Assembly: GCF_026247885.1 (NCBI RefSeq)
Contig: NZ_CP110921.1
Location: forward strand, 1,607,001 to 1,671,000
Source of the DNA: Methylococcus mesophilus
Lineage (GTDB): Bacteria > Pseudomonadota > Gammaproteobacteria > Methylococcales > Methylococcaceae
Length of the DNA stretch: 64,000 bases
Direction of reading: 5' to 3'
The notes beneath the pieces were generated by a model, which did no database searches, was not told the origin of the DNA, and worked only from the letters and a program-made list of their open reading frames with translations. Below are positions 27,276 through 36,430 of the stretch, one piece after another (within the stretch, counting starts at the first letter, position 1; each line of letters starts with the position of its first letter). The position numbers and the translations under genes are program-made.

Positions 27276-28418
27276 ATGTCCAAGGAACCCGAACCGGGCC
27301 GAAAACTGAGCATCGAAAGCCGGGGGGATGCCCTGATCCTCGCTCTGAGCGGCGACTGGACGCGCGAGGGCATTGGGGACGGCGATGTCGGACTCGCCGA
27401 CATCTTCGAACAAATTCCCGAATCCGCGACGGTATCCTTCCGGACCGACGCCCTGGCGACTTGGGACAGCACGCTCCTCACCTTCCTGATGCGGATCGTC
27501 GATACCTGCCGCAAACGCAGTATCGCCGTTGTGCCGGACGGCCTGCCCTCCGGCGTGCAAGGGTTGCTGAAACTGGCTTACGCGGTGCCCGAGCGCCAGG
27601 ACGCGCGCCGGACCGAGGCCAATCCCGGCTTTCTGGAAGGCGTGGGTCTGCGCGCCCTGACGGTCTGGCACTTGGCAGGCAGCCTGCTCGGCTTCATCGG
27701 CGAGGCCTCGCTCAGCGTTCTCCGCCTGTTCGGCGGGCGCGCACGATTTCGACGGGTCGATTTCTGGCTGTTCGTGGAAGAGGCCGGTGCACGGGCGCTG
27801 CCGATCGTGACGCTCATCAGCCTGCTGGTGGGCATGATCCTGGCGTTCGTGGGCGCGCACCAGTTGTCGATGTTCGGTGCCGAGATTTACATCGCCGGCG
27901 CCGTCGGCATCGGCATGGTGCGCGAGATGGGGGCCATGATGACGGCCATCATCATGGCCGGCCGCACCGGCGCCGCCTATGCAGCGCAGATCGGCACGAT
28001 GCAGGTCAACCAGGAAATCGACGCGCTCAAGACCATGGGCATCAACCCCATGGATTTCCTGGTGCTGCCGCGCATGCTGGCCCTCGTCCTCATGATGCCA
28101 GTCCTGTGCATCTACGCCGACATCATGGGCATCGCCGGCGGCGCGCTGGTGGGGATCAGCACTTACGGCATTTCCCGCTCGGAGTTCCTGAACGAGCTGC
28201 AGAAGTTTGTCCATTTCGGCGACATCGCGGTGGGCCTCTTCAAGTGCACGGTGTTCGGCGTGCTGGTCGCGCTGGCGGGCTGCCTGCGCGGCATGGAATG
28301 CGGGCGGAGTTCCGCCGCCGTCGGCCTGGCCACGACCTCGGCGGTGGTTACGGCGATCACGCTGATCGTGGCATCCGATGCGGTCATGACGGTGGTCACG
28401 ACCATCCTTAGACTTTGA
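27276..28418 (+). CDS. MlaE-family ABC permease with N-terminal STAS domain
   Basis: Permease of an MCE-type lipid transporter. 380 residues: a STAS domain about 1-110 (LILALSGDWTREGI at its start), then the MlaE domain with five or so helices and the signature GIGMVREMGAMMTAIIMAGR at about 210-230, followed by EIDALKTMGINPMDFLVLPR. It is the first gene of the operon permease-ATPase-MCE-lipoprotein. STAS-MlaE fusions are common in Proteobacteria and may bind a regulatory partner. It is inferred to move phospholipid between the membranes; direction unknown. Confidence 0.9.
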   Translation: MSKEPEPGRKLSIESRGDALILALSGDWTREGIGDGDVGLADIFEQIPESATVSFRTDALATWDSTLLTFLMRIVDTCRKRSIAVVPDGLPSGVQGLLKLAYAVPERQDARRTEANPGFLEGVGLRALTVWHLAGSLLGFIGEASLSVLRLFGGRARFRRVDFWLFVEEAGARALPIVTLISLLVGMILAFVGAHQLSMFGAEIYIAGAVGIGMVREMGAMMTAIIMAGRTGAAYAAQIGTMQVNQEIDALKTMGINPMDFLVLPRMLALVLMMPVLCIYADIMGIAGGALVGISTYGISRSEFLNELQKFVHFGDIAVGLFKCTVFGVLVALAGCLRGMECGRSSAAVGLATTSAVVTAITLIVASDAVMTVVTTILRL

Positions 28419-28432
28419 GACAAAGCCGGTCC

Positions 28433-29251
28433 ATGGCGAAACCCCATATTCGCGTCACCGGCCTGACCCTGGCCTATGGCGACTTCGTCATCCAGCGGGA
28501 CCTGCACTTCACGGTCAACCGCGGCGACGTGTTCATCATTATGGGCGGCAGCGGCTGCGGCAAGAGCACGCTGCTGCGGCACATGATCGGCCTGCAAAAG
28601 CCGGCCGCCGGCCATGTTTATTATGACGGCCAGGGACTGTGGGACGTCTCCGACGCCGAGCGGGCTCGGCTGATGCGGCACTTCGGCGTGCTCTACCAGA
28701 GCGGCGCTCTGTGGAGTTCGATGACCCTGGCGGAAAACGTCGCGCTGCCCCTGGCCGAATACACCCGGCTCGGCCCGGCCGAAATCCGCGAACTGGTTTC
28801 GCTCAAGCTGGCCCTGGTCGGGCTGGCCGGCTTCGAAGACTACTACCCTTCGGAAATCAGCGGCGGCATGCAGAAGCGGGCCGGCCTGGCGCGCGCCATG
28901 GCGCTGGACCCGGAAATCCTGTTCTTCGACGAGCCTTCCGCCGGTCTCGACCCGGTCAGTGCCAAACTGCTGGACGATCTGATCCTGCACCTGCGCGACA
29001 GCCTGGGCAGCACGGTCGTCGTGGTCACCCACGAACTGGCTTCCATCTTCGCCATCGGCAACAATTCCGTTTTCCTCGATGCCGAATCGCATACCATGAT
29101 CGCCTCGGGCGATCCGCGTAAACTGTTGGCCGAGAGCGACGATCCGCGGGTGCTGGCGTTCCTGACCCGCGGCGAAGCCCAAAGCACGGCCGGTACAACG
29201 TCCGAACAAGAAACCCAGGCAGGTCCATGGTATTCCGATGAACAAGGCTAA
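28433..29251 (+). CDS. ABC transporter ATP-binding protein (MlaF-like)
   Basis: 272 residues from ATG 28433 (MAKPHIRVTGLTLAYGDFVI); a TTG at 28415 overlapping the permease stop is an alternative start. Walker A IIMGGSGCGKSTLLRH (about 37-52), Q-loop LYQSGALWSS with the MlaF-like QSGALW, ABC signature EISGGMQKRAGLARA, Walker B EILFFDEPSAGLDPVS, and switch His in VVVTHELAS. The GGMQKR signature is characteristic of MlaF/MCE ATPases. It energises the permease upstream. Confidence 0.93.
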   Translation: MAKPHIRVTGLTLAYGDFVIQRDLHFTVNRGDVFIIMGGSGCGKSTLLRHMIGLQKPAAGHVYYDGQGLWDVSDAERARLMRHFGVLYQSGALWSSMTLAENVALPLAEYTRLGPAEIRELVSLKLALVGLAGFEDYYPSEISGGMQKRAGLARAMALDPEILFFDEPSAGLDPVSAKLLDDLILHLRDSLGSTVVVVTHELASIFAIGNNSVFLDAESHTMIASGDPRKLLAESDDPRVLAFLTRGEAQSTAGTTSEQETQAGPWYSDEQG

Positions 29252-30227
29252 TCCCACCCTGATCGGCGGCTTCGTGGTGGGCGGCATCGTGCTGCTGGTG
29301 GTTTGCGTGCTGCTGTTCACCCAGCTCAAAGTCAGCGATGCCATGCGGTTCGTGGTTTACTTCAACGAATCCGTGAACGGGCTGAACGTCGGCGCGCCGG
29401 TGAAGGTCAAGGGCGTCGCGGTAGGCAATGTCGTCGACATTCGCGTGCTCGCCGACATGGATGGCAGCCGCGTGCTGACACCGGTGGTGATCGAAGTGGA
29501 CCCTAACAAGATGGTCGACCGCTCCGGCCATGCGTCGAAAAGGCGCAACCGCAGCATCCAGCCATTGATCGAACGCGGACTGCGGGCCCAGCTTCAAGTG
29601 CAAAGCCTGGTGACCGGCCAGCTCTACGTTGCCTTGGATTTCCTACCCTACACGCCCGTCAATCTGGTCGGAAGCACCCTGGACTTCCACCCTTATGAGG
29701 AAATCCCGGCCATTCCCTCCAGCAAGGAAAAAATCACCAACACCATCGACGAGGTGGTTTCCGAATTCCGCCAACTGCCGCTGCACGAGATCGCGGCCGC
29801 GTTGGTCGCTTCCATCCGGCGGGCGGAGGCGCTGCTCAATTCGCCGAAGATCGAGTCGATACTGACCTCGACCGACCAGGCATTGCAACAGGTCAACGCC
29901 ACTCTCAAGGAATCACGTGCCCGCCTGGAGCCCATGCTCGCCAACCTCGACGGCGCCATCGGCGATCACCGGCGGCTGACCAACGATCTGGACCGCCAGG
30001 TTCAGCCGACATTGAAACATCTGGACGAAGCCCTCCTCGCCGCGACCTCCGCCATGCGCCAGATCGACAGCGCCGCCGGCAGCATCAACGATCCGGTGCT
30101 CCAGCATACGGTCGATGCGGCGATCGACGAAGTCTCCCAGGCGGCGCGGGCGATCCGGGTGCTGAGCGACTTCATCCAGCGCAACCCGAATGCCTTGATC
30201 GTCGGCAAGCAAAACAACGGAGATTGA
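29238..30227 (+). CDS. MCE-domain substrate-binding protein (MlaD/PqiB-like)
   Basis: 329 residues. An N-terminal anchor helix (about 8-29), one MCE domain (about 38-115: MRFVVYFNESVNGLNVGAPV, then VKVKGVAVGNVVDIRV), and a long helical C-terminal region rich in heptads (about 165-310) that probably forms a tube or needle. It overlaps the ATPase end by 14 bp. MCE proteins form hexameric rings carrying lipids across the periplasm. It has one MCE domain, like MlaD, but the long tail of actinobacterial and Pqi-like types. Confidence 0.88.
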   Translation: MNKANPTLIGGFVVGGIVLLVVCVLLFTQLKVSDAMRFVVYFNESVNGLNVGAPVKVKGVAVGNVVDIRVLADMDGSRVLTPVVIEVDPNKMVDRSGHASKRRNRSIQPLIERGLRAQLQVQSLVTGQLYVALDFLPYTPVNLVGSTLDFHPYEEIPAIPSSKEKITNTIDEVVSEFRQLPLHEIAAALVASIRRAEALLNSPKIESILTSTDQALQQVNATLKESRARLEPMLANLDGAIGDHRRLTNDLDRQVQPTLKHLDEALLAATSAMRQIDSAAGSINDPVLQHTVDAAIDEVSQAARAIRVLSDFIQRNPNALIVGKQNNGD

Positions 30228-30232
30228 GCCCG

Positions 30233-30835
30233 ATGCACCGCTACCGCCAGCCGGTTCCCTTCATGCTGCTCACGCTTGCCGCCTTGTCTGCTGGCGGTTG
30301 CCTGCGCAGCACCGAACCGGCCAATTTCTACCAGCTGCAGCCGCTCACAGTGTCCCGGCAACAGCCAGCCGATGTGAGGCCGGTGGTCGTCGGCGTCGGG
30401 CCGATCAAGCTGGCTTCCTATCTGGACCGGCCCCAGATCGTGGTCGCCGAAGGGCGGAACCGGCTGCAGCTCGACGAATTCCAGCGCTGGTCGGAGCCGT
30501 TGCAGGAGAATCTGACCCGGGTCCTGGCGGAAAACCTGTCCCGCCTGCATCCGGCCGACCATGTCATCATTTATCCCTGGCATCGCAACGACGGGCCTGA
30601 GCTGCAGCTCGAAGCCCGGATCGACCGCTTCCATACCGACGGCAGCGGCGCCAGCGTCCTGGACGTCGCCTGGAGCATCTCCAGAGGCGGCGCCACCGTC
30701 TACCGCAAACGCTCGAACTACCAGGCCGCCGCACAACCGCGCGACACGGAATCGCTGGTTTCGGCGCAGAGCGAACTGCTGGCCGCCTTCGCCCGGGAGG
30801 CCGGCAGCGCCCTGGACACCTTCCGCCAACCCTGA
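30233..30835 (+). CDS. ABC-transport auxiliary outer-membrane lipoprotein (PqiC-like)
   Basis: 200 residues from ATG 30233, with GGAGA 11 nt upstream; the overlapping TTG 30224 lies too close to that site. Lipobox LAALSAGGC with lipidated Cys at about 23. Then FYQLQPL and VVVGVGPIKLASYLDRPQIV, the conserved start of PqiC/DUF330, and WSEPLQENLTRVLAENLSRL. The family docks the MCE tube to the outer membrane. Last component gene of the transport operon. Confidence 0.87.
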   Translation: MHRYRQPVPFMLLTLAALSAGGCLRSTEPANFYQLQPLTVSRQQPADVRPVVVGVGPIKLASYLDRPQIVVAEGRNRLQLDEFQRWSEPLQENLTRVLAENLSRLHPADHVIIYPWHRNDGPELQLEARIDRFHTDGSGASVLDVAWSISRGGATVYRKRSNYQAAAQPRDTESLVSAQSELLAAFAREAGSALDTFRQP

Positions 30836-30844
30836 CCCCGTCCT

Positions 30845-31894
30845 ATGCCTGCAGACCGTTTTTTCGAACGCGCCATCGGCCTCCTGACGATAGGCCTCCT
30901 GATCGCCGCCTGCATCAAGATCGTCGCGCCCTTCACCGGTGCCCTGATCTGGTCCACCATCATCGCCGTCGCCGCCTGGCCGGTATTCGAACGTCTGACC
31001 CGACGCCTGGGCGGTCGTGCCGGCATCGCCGCCACGCTGATCACCGTCGCGATCCTCCTGGTGATCGCCATGCCGGTGGCCCTGCTGATCAACTCCCTGG
31101 CCGAGCATGTACAGGGGGTCCTGCACATCACGGAGGACGTGTCATCGCTCCGCCTTCCCGGCCCGCCCGAGTGGGTGAACCGTGTTCCGCTGGTCGGACC
31201 GGAAATCGAATCGCGCTGGCTGGCGGCGGTCGAAAATCTCGAAACGACCCTGACGAAGATCCGCCCCTGGATCGGCAAGGCCGCTACCTGGACGGTCAGC
31301 CAGGGCGCCCATCTCACCTTGTCCCTGCTCGAATTCCTGCTCGCCACCGTGCTCGCCGGCTTCCTGTTCGTGCACGGGAAATCGCTCGCCGGCCTGCTCG
31401 AACGGTTTGCATCCGCCATCGCGGGAGAAAGCGGAGCGGGACTGGTGCACACCGCCGGACTGACGATTCGCAGCGTCACCATCGGAGTGATGGGAACGGC
31501 GTTGATCCAGTCGGTGCTGACCGCACTCGGTTTGCTGCTGGCGGGCGTACCGGGCGCACTGCTGCTCTGGTTTGCCAGTTTCCTGCTGGCCACGCTGCAG
31601 CTCGGCACCGCGCTGGTGTGGATTCCGGCGGCGATATGGCTGGAAATTCAGGACCAGACCGGCTGGACGATTTTTCTGGTGGTCTGGGGGTTGTTCGTCA
31701 ACACCATCGACAATTTCATCAAGCCCTATCTGATTGCCCAAGGCAGCGGCACGCCGCTGGCGATCGTGTTCCTGGGCGTGATCGGCGGGATGCTGGCCTG
31801 GGGCTTCATCGGCATCTTCATCGGCTCTACCCTCCTGGCCGTGAGCCATGCGCTGCTGAAAGCCTGGCTCGATGCCAAGCGTGAACCCGGCTAG
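30845..31894 (+). CDS. AI-2E-family permease (YdiK-like)
   Basis: 349 residues, about eight transmembrane helices in pairs, with a soluble-looking section near 85-130. C-terminal signature NTIDNFIKPYLIAQGSGTPL (about 285-304) identifies the AI-2E_transport/PerM family, some of whose members export signalling molecules or act as antiporters. Only 9 bp after the MCE lipoprotein gene, so probably cotranscribed, but a role in lipid transport is not established. A second family member lies at 53811-54899. Confidence 0.85.
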   Translation: MPADRFFERAIGLLTIGLLIAACIKIVAPFTGALIWSTIIAVAAWPVFERLTRRLGGRAGIAATLITVAILLVIAMPVALLINSLAEHVQGVLHITEDVSSLRLPGPPEWVNRVPLVGPEIESRWLAAVENLETTLTKIRPWIGKAATWTVSQGAHLTLSLLEFLLATVLAGFLFVHGKSLAGLLERFASAIAGESGAGLVHTAGLTIRSVTIGVMGTALIQSVLTALGLLLAGVPGALLLWFASFLLATLQLGTALVWIPAAIWLEIQDQTGWTIFLVVWGLFVNTIDNFIKPYLIAQGSGTPLAIVFLGVIGGMLAWGFIGIFIGSTLLAVSHALLKAWLDAKREPG

Positions 31895-32108
31895 GGCCGC
31901 ATCCGTCCAGCGAGCAATCCGCGGCCAGACTGGCCATCGATGTCTCCCGGCCATAACCCCGTCGCCGGGAGACCGCGTTCAGGCAAGGATCGATTCGTAG
32001 CAACCCGGAGAATATCTAGAGTGCATCGGGGAAACCTTCTGTAAAAAACCTACCCGAATGCTGTAGATTGTCTCCATTCCCTCGCCTTGGATTTGTTCAG
32101 GTGCACCG

Positions 32109-32258
32109 ATGGTCAACTACGCAATCATCGTAACCGCCGCTCTCGCCGGCATCGTCCTGGTCGACGATGACCCCACCTCGGTATCGGTCGAGGAATGGAT
32201 TCTTTTCGCCGTGATGATCTATGCCGCGTCATCTTTCATGCGGTTGTATCGGCGGTAA
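32109..32258 (+). CDS. Possible 49-residue membrane peptide
   Basis: MVNYAIIVTAALAGIVLVDD opens a hydrophobic helix (3-18), followed by a DDDPTSVSVEEW turn and a second hydrophobic run (WILFAVMIYAASSFM) ending with basic RLYRR. The two-helix hairpin with a positive-inside end looks protein-like, but the ribosome site is weak and I know no relative. Stands alone between the permease gene and the small minus-strand gene. Confidence 0.4.
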   Translation: MVNYAIIVTAALAGIVLVDDDPTSVSVEEWILFAVMIYAASSFMRLYRR

Positions 32259-32282
32259 GCACGTCGAAACGCGCAGAGGGTA

Positions 32283-32507
32283 CTACCGCTTTTCCAACTC
32301 CGATATCAGCCGCAACGCCTCCATGGCCTGCTTCATGGAGAGGGGTTCATCGATTCCCGGTTCGAACGCCATGCGGACGATTTCCCCCTTCATCGCGATC
32401 AGCGCCGCCTCGGCAGTCTCACCGCGCATCCCGCCGTCCGTTTCCCTTCGCCAAGCACTGCCGTCCTCTACCAGACCCAGTGCAAGCAGAAATTCCTCCG
32501 TATTCAT
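32283..32507 (-). CDS. Hypothetical 74-residue protein
   Basis: MNTEEFLLALGLVEDGSAWR onward, acidic and helical, with a GGGGAG ribosome site 5 nt before ATG 32507. The amino-acid composition is balanced and the opposite strand has no better frame. No domain recognised and no operon partner. Confidence 0.55.
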   Translation of the reverse strand: MNTEEFLLALGLVEDGSAWRRETDGGMRGETAEAALIAMKGEIVRMAFEPGIDEPLSMKQAMEALRLISELEKR

Positions 32508-32671
32508 ATGGCTCCCCAGCTCAGGATCACCTTGGCCCCCGGAACGCCACCCGTCCGGATAGTCCCATCATATTCCGCTGCGGCGCCTGAATGAAGAAAA
32601 CGGGGTCTGGAACCACGCCAGCGACACTGGCTCCGGTTCAAAGAAAATCAAAGAGCCGTCGGGTCGTGGCT

Positions 32672-33001
32672 TCAATGGATCCGGTCCGGCTGCCCGGGTG
32701 ACTGCGCTGCCATTACGAGCTGCGCCAAAAGGTCATTCGCTATGGCTTCCCATTTCTGGCATGCGTCAAACAGCTTGCGGATCTGACGACGGCATTCCTC
32801 CAGTTCCAGCAGCGCGGCATCGGTCTGATCCTGGGCCTTGTCAGCCAGTTCCTGGGCGCGTTTGGCTTGTTCGGTGAACATTAGCAACGACTCCATCGCG
32901 ATGCTGAGCTGCTCTCGCTCTGAAACATTGGCAACCGCATCCGGGGACAGCTTCAGCACACTCGCGAGGATTACGGCCGTGCTTTCGGTGCTCTCGGTCA
33001 T
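32672..33001 (-). CDS. Hypothetical 109-residue coiled-coil protein
   Basis: The start at ATG 33001 (MTESTESTAVILASVLKLSP) has GGAGA 9 nt upstream; an in-frame ATG at 33016 lies before that site. Residues about 45-90 (FTEQAKRAQELADKAQDQTD and on) are a heptad-rich coiled coil. It could be a small structural or phage-like scaffold protein; function unknown. It may form a unit with the 74-residue gene 165 bp downstream. Confidence 0.55.
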   Translation of the reverse strand: MTESTESTAVILASVLKLSPDAVANVSEREQLSIAMESLLMFTEQAKRAQELADKAQDQTDAALLELEECRRQIRKLFDACQKWEAIANDLLAQLVMAAQSPGQPDRIH

Positions 33002-33496
33002 GGCATTTTTCTCCATTCGGACAAAATTACGGCGGGCTCATTAACGGGGGTCACTTGCCCTAATCATCAGATAAGCAAGAATCCGTCCAGATGGCAAACC
33101 CGCCGGAATGCCCATTCCGGCCAGTTCCCACCGTGTCAGCAGCCCCACCAAGGCGCCGAAGCAAGCCTCCGTTTGTCAGCTTTCCCTCAGGTCGGACAGA
33201 TAGAGAACGCGTTCTCACGGAAAACCATCGAGCCGAGACATTTCTCGAACGCCTTCGGCCGCATCTCGCGGGGGCTATGTTGCAGGATCAGGGACAAATC
33301 TCCCCGGACTTCGCCCACGATCGACAGGAACTCAACCACATTCGGCAGCCCCGCAGTCCACTTAATTGCACAGGGTTAGACCGGCGAAAGGAATCTAGAC
33401 GGCGAACCTGCGGCGATCGCAGAAACTGTAGACGCATGAAAAAGCCCGCGTGGTGCGGGCTTCGTGGACGTTGGTGGACGTCCTTGGATGTTCGGA
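33002..33496. other. Gene-poor stretch between coiled-coil gene and tRNA-Leu
   Basis: No gene with a convincing start. On the minus strand 33360-33187 stays open and reads GLPNVVEFLSIVGEVRGDLS followed by LILQHSPREMRPKAFEKCLG; this looks like protein sequence but has only a GTG (33339) as start and is about 50 codons, so it may be a gene remnant. The right end holds the tRNA terminator. Confidence 0.35.
33438..33463 (-). terminator. Rho-independent terminator after tRNA-Leu(CAA)
   Basis: Minus strand: GAAGCCCGC-ACCAC-GCGGGCTTTTTC, a GC-rich 8-bp stem followed by a T run, 34 nt past the tRNA 3' end. Confidence 0.83.
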
Positions 33497-33583
33497 TGGT
33501 GCCGGGAGTCGGAATCGAACCGACACAGTGTTTCCACTACCAGATTTTGAGTCTGGCGCGTCTACCAGTTTCGCCATCCCGGC
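33497..33583 (-). tRNA. tRNA-Leu (anticodon CAA)
   Basis: An 87-nt class II tRNA. Acceptor GCCGGGA pairs with TCCCGGC; D arm GGCGAAACTGGTAGACGC; anticodon loop CTCAAAA with CAA; a long variable arm (TAGTGGAAACACTG) as in leucine tRNAs; T arm GGTTCGATTCC. CCA is encoded. A TATACT -10-like box lies at 33603-33598 upstream. Confidence 0.97.
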
Positions 33584-33670
33584 AATCAAGATCCTTAAGT
33601 ATAAGGAACTTCCAGGCTCGGCGCCAGCTCCCGTCGTTTGGCCTCCCTTGAATTCTGTTAACATGAGGCG

Positions 33671-34714
33671 ATGTTGAAAAGTGAGTTCCATTACGACCTG
33701 CCCGAAACACTGATCGCCCAATCGCCACTGCCGGAACGGTCCAGCAGCCGCCTGCTCTGCCTCGAGGGCGCGACCGGCGCTCTGGAAGACAAGGTCTTCC
33801 GCGATCTCGAGAGGCTCTTGCGCCCGGGCGACCTTCTCGTGTTCAACGATACCCGCGTGCTCCCTGCACGCCTTTTCGGCCGCAAGGAAACCGGCGGCGC
33901 CGTGGAGATATTGCTGGAGCGACTCCTCGGCGAGCGGCTCATGCTCGCACAGGTGCGGGCCAGCAAGTCGCCGAAGCCCGGCACTTGGATTTTCCTGGAA
34001 GCAGGCCACCGGGCGATGGTGCTCGGACGCGACGGCGATCTGTTCCGTCTCGAACTGGCTGGAGAAGAACTGCTCCAGGCCGTGCTCGAGCGAATCGGCC
34101 ACATGCCCCTGCCGCCCTATATCACCCGCCCCGATACGTCTGCCGATCTCGACCGCTACCAGACGGTGTACGCGGCGAGGCCGGGAGCGGTAGCCGCCCC
34201 GACGGCAGGCTTGCATTTCGATGCAGACCTGCTGGAGCGGCTCGGCGAGGCCGGCGTGGACACGGCTCGGGTGACTCTCCATGTCGGAGCCGGCACCTTC
34301 CAACCCGTGCGCGTCGAGAACCTCGAGGATCACCGCATGCACGCCGAGTATTGCGAAGTGGGGCCCGACGTGGTCGAAGCCGTGAGGCGCGCCCGCAGCC
34401 GGGACGGCCGGGTGATCGCGGTCGGTACCACTTCAATGCGCAGCCTGGAGACTGCGGCGAGTTGCGGTGAGTTGCGGCCCTATGCCGGCGACACCGCCCT
34501 GTTCATCAAGCCCGGATTCCGGTTCAACTGTGTCGATGCGCTGGTCACCAATTTTCACCTCCCGGAATCGACCTTGCTCGTCCTGGTCTGTGCCTTCGCT
34601 GGCTATCGCGAAACGCTCGCCGCCTACCGCCATGCGGTTAGTCAGTCCTATCGCTTTTTCAGCTACGGCGACGCGATGTTCGTAAGCCCGAAAGAGCCCG
34701 CGGCCGGCCGATGA
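33671..34714 (+). CDS. queA: S-adenosylmethionine:tRNA ribosyltransferase-isomerase
   Basis: Transfers the ribosyl part of SAM to preQ1 in tRNA wobble position 34, making epoxyqueuosine. 347 residues, the usual size. Family motifs: [20 protein letters not shown] start, [20 protein letters not shown] (about 55-74), [14 protein letters not shown] (about 175-188), [23 protein letters not shown], and [20 protein letters not shown]. tgt, the previous enzyme of the pathway, is 5 kb away on the other strand. It overlaps the HIT gene by 4 nt. Confidence 0.97.
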   Translation: MLKSEFHYDLPETLIAQSPLPERSSSRLLCLEGATGALEDKVFRDLERLLRPGDLLVFNDTRVLPARLFGRKETGGAVEILLERLLGERLMLAQVRASKSPKPGTWIFLEAGHRAMVLGRDGDLFRLELAGEELLQAVLERIGHMPLPPYITRPDTSADLDRYQTVYAARPGAVAAPTAGLHFDADLLERLGEAGVDTARVTLHVGAGTFQPVRVENLEDHRMHAEYCEVGPDVVEAVRRARSRDGRVIAVGTTSMRSLETAASCGELRPYAGDTALFIKPGFRFNCVDALVTNFHLPESTLLVLVCAFAGYRETLAAYRHAVSQSYRFFSYGDAMFVSPKEPAAGR

Positions 34715-35154
34715 CGACAGAATTCGCGCCGAATTTCGTCCTGCACGAACGCCTTGCGCAGGATTGCCTTCTGCTCGGCCGGTTCCCTCTCTGCCGGCTG
34801 CTGCGGATGAATGACAGCAGCTATCCTTGGTTCATCTTGGTGCCGGAGCGCGCCGGCATCCGCGAGGTCTACCAACTCGCCGAGCCGGACCGCGTCCGTC
34901 TCTGGGAGGAATCGGCCGAACTATCGACACTGCTGGCCGACATCTACCGGCCGGACAAGCTCAATGTCGCCGCGATCGGCAACCTGGTACCGCAGCTGCA
35001 CATTCACCACATCGTGCGATACCGGGACGACCGCGCCTGGCCGGGCGTGGTATGGGGCCGTTTCGATCCCGTGCCCTACGCCGACCCCTTCGATGGCAGA
35101 CTGCGGGAACTGCTGGAACGGTTGCCCCGGTTCGCGGCGAATCCGCTGCCGTGA
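34711..35154 (+). CDS. HIT-domain protein
   Basis: 147 residues. The histidine triad is [10 protein letters not shown] (about 95-104, HxHxH without the usual final H-x-x), preceded by [15 protein letters not shown] proteins hydrolyse or transfer nucleotide phosphates. Start ATG 34711 overlaps the queA stop (ATGA) and the following gene starts inside its stop (GTGA), so the three are likely one operon. Substrate unknown. Confidence 0.87.
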   Translation: MTTEFAPNFVLHERLAQDCLLLGRFPLCRLLRMNDSSYPWFILVPERAGIREVYQLAEPDRVRLWEESAELSTLLADIYRPDKLNVAAIGNLVPQLHIHHIVRYRDDRAWPGVVWGRFDPVPYADPFDGRLRELLERLPRFAANPLP

Positions 35155-35417
35155 ACTGCCGGCCGGGCTGCGGCGCCTGCTGCATCGCCATCTCGATTTC
35201 CAGTCCGATACCGGGTATGCCCCAGGGCAAAGCCGCCGGGGTTCCCTGCGTCCAACTCCGCGACAACATGGAGTGTGCCATCTTCGGAAAACCCGAGCGT
35301 CCCGGCTGTTGTTCCGGCCTTCAGCCTTCAGCCGAAATGTGTGGAGACGACCACCTGTATGCCATGGCTTCGCTGGCATGGCTCGAGCGGGCCACTCTGC
35401 CCGCCTGTAAGGATTGA
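35151..35417 (+). CDS. YkgJ-type cysteine-cluster protein (zinc/iron-chelating)
   Basis: 88 residues starting at GTG 35151, overlapping the HIT stop (GTGA). (M)[20 protein letters not shown] is the family's C-x3-C-x2-CC signature, followed by GMPQGKAAGVPC, CAIF, PGCCSGLQPSAEMC and a final C; ten cysteines in all. The family (UPF0153/CxxCxxCC) probably binds a metal. The in-frame ATG further down would lose the motif, so GTG is the right start. Confidence 0.85.
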   Translation: MNCRPGCGACCIAISISSPIPGMPQGKAAGVPCVQLRDNMECAIFGKPERPGCCSGLQPSAEMCGDDHLYAMASLAWLERATLPACKD

Positions 35418-35498
35418 TCCCGCGAGATGCCTTGAGCAACGCTCCCCCGCATGGGCTAACATAGTCCCAGGGAGTTCCCCGTTGCCAGGGAGCAAATC

Positions 35499-36380
35499 GT
35501 GAGAATGAGGCCGTTCGTTCCGGGTATACAACGAGGCGCGGTATTACTCCTGTTGACCTTGGTGGAACTGGCCTCGCCGTCCGGGGTTTCGGCTGGCGCC
35601 TGGGAGGGCTATGGCCGCAGCGTGCCCAAGCCCCGCTATGAACAGGACGAAGGAGCGAATTTTCAGTATAGATTCGGTGTGCACGAAGCCTTTACGCCCT
35701 ACCGGGACCCGGACAGGAGCGAAGCCGAATCCCTGCCCGATCCGCTGCTCGATCCCGCCTTCAGCAGCTACCGGCTGATCGTCATCGTCAACAAAGCCGA
35801 CGACGCGTTCTGGGGCAGAAGCCAGACCCTGCGGGTCTACCGGCGGGGAGAGGGGCTCATCTACTACTGGCTGATATCCACCGGCATCCCCGGATTCGAA
35901 ACGCCTTCCGGCTATTTCATCCCCCAGGGCTTCTCTTACCGGCATTGGTCCGGCCCTTACGATGCGCCGATGCTCTGGTCGGTGTTCTTCACCGGCGGTG
36001 TTTCCCTGCATTCCTCGCTGGATCGCGATGCGCTGTACCAGTTGGGGCGGGCCGCCGACTCGCACGGCTGCGTTCATGTCGAGGACCATCGCGCCGAGGA
36101 ACTCTACCATCTCGTCGGCCAGAGCGGATACGGCTTGATCGACCAGATCGGCCGTCATAACGGGCGCCCTGTGCGAGCGGGAAAAGCCCGGAAAAAAATC
36201 AGTGGCTACCGGACGCTCATCATCGTTGCACCGACGGCGCACTATTCACAGGCCGGCGAAATCTCCGATTCCAGCCAGCCCGAGGAACCCGCAGAACCCG
36301 CCGGCGCCGTGCAGGCGCCGCCCGAACCCGACGCGCGGGACACGCCCGACCCGCCGGCAAACTATCTCGACCTCTTCTGA
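35499..36380 (+). CDS. Exported L,D-transpeptidase (YkuD domain)
   Basis: 293 residues from GTG 35499 (ATG 35505 also possible), AGGGAG 7 nt upstream. Signal peptide GIQRGAVLLLLTLVELASPS to SAGA. The YkuD domain (about 90-225) ends with the active-site block SLHSSLDRDALYQL and DSHGCVHVEDHRAEELYHLV, with the catalytic His/Cys in SHGCVHV. The C-terminal tail is Pro/Glu-rich (about 250-290). YkuD enzymes cross-link peptidoglycan or attach lipoproteins to it. Alternatively it cross-links other partners; the SHGCVH core makes it catalytically plausible. Confidence 0.86.
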   Translation: MRMRPFVPGIQRGAVLLLLTLVELASPSGVSAGAWEGYGRSVPKPRYEQDEGANFQYRFGVHEAFTPYRDPDRSEAESLPDPLLDPAFSSYRLIVIVNKADDAFWGRSQTLRVYRRGEGLIYYWLISTGIPGFETPSGYFIPQGFSYRHWSGPYDAPMLWSVFFTGGVSLHSSLDRDALYQLGRAADSHGCVHVEDHRAEELYHLVGQSGYGLIDQIGRHNGRPVRAGKARKKISGYRTLIIVAPTAHYSQAGEISDSSQPEEPAEPAGAVQAPPEPDARDTPDPPANYLDLF

Positions 36381-36408
36381 AAACAAAGAGGCCGCGCAAG
36401 GCGGCCTC
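36379..36408 (-). terminator. Terminator downstream of secF
   Basis: Minus strand GAGGCCGC-CTTGC-GCGGCCTC followed by TTTGTTTTC, between the convergent secF and L,D-transpeptidase genes. The T run serves the minus strand. Confidence 0.72.
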
Positions 36409-36430
36409 CGGGAAGCGGGACGGCTCCGAC

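Noticed and set aside
33091..33651. Plus-strand frame of 186 codons
   Set aside because: Runs through the tRNA-Leu(CAA) gene and its terminator in antisense.
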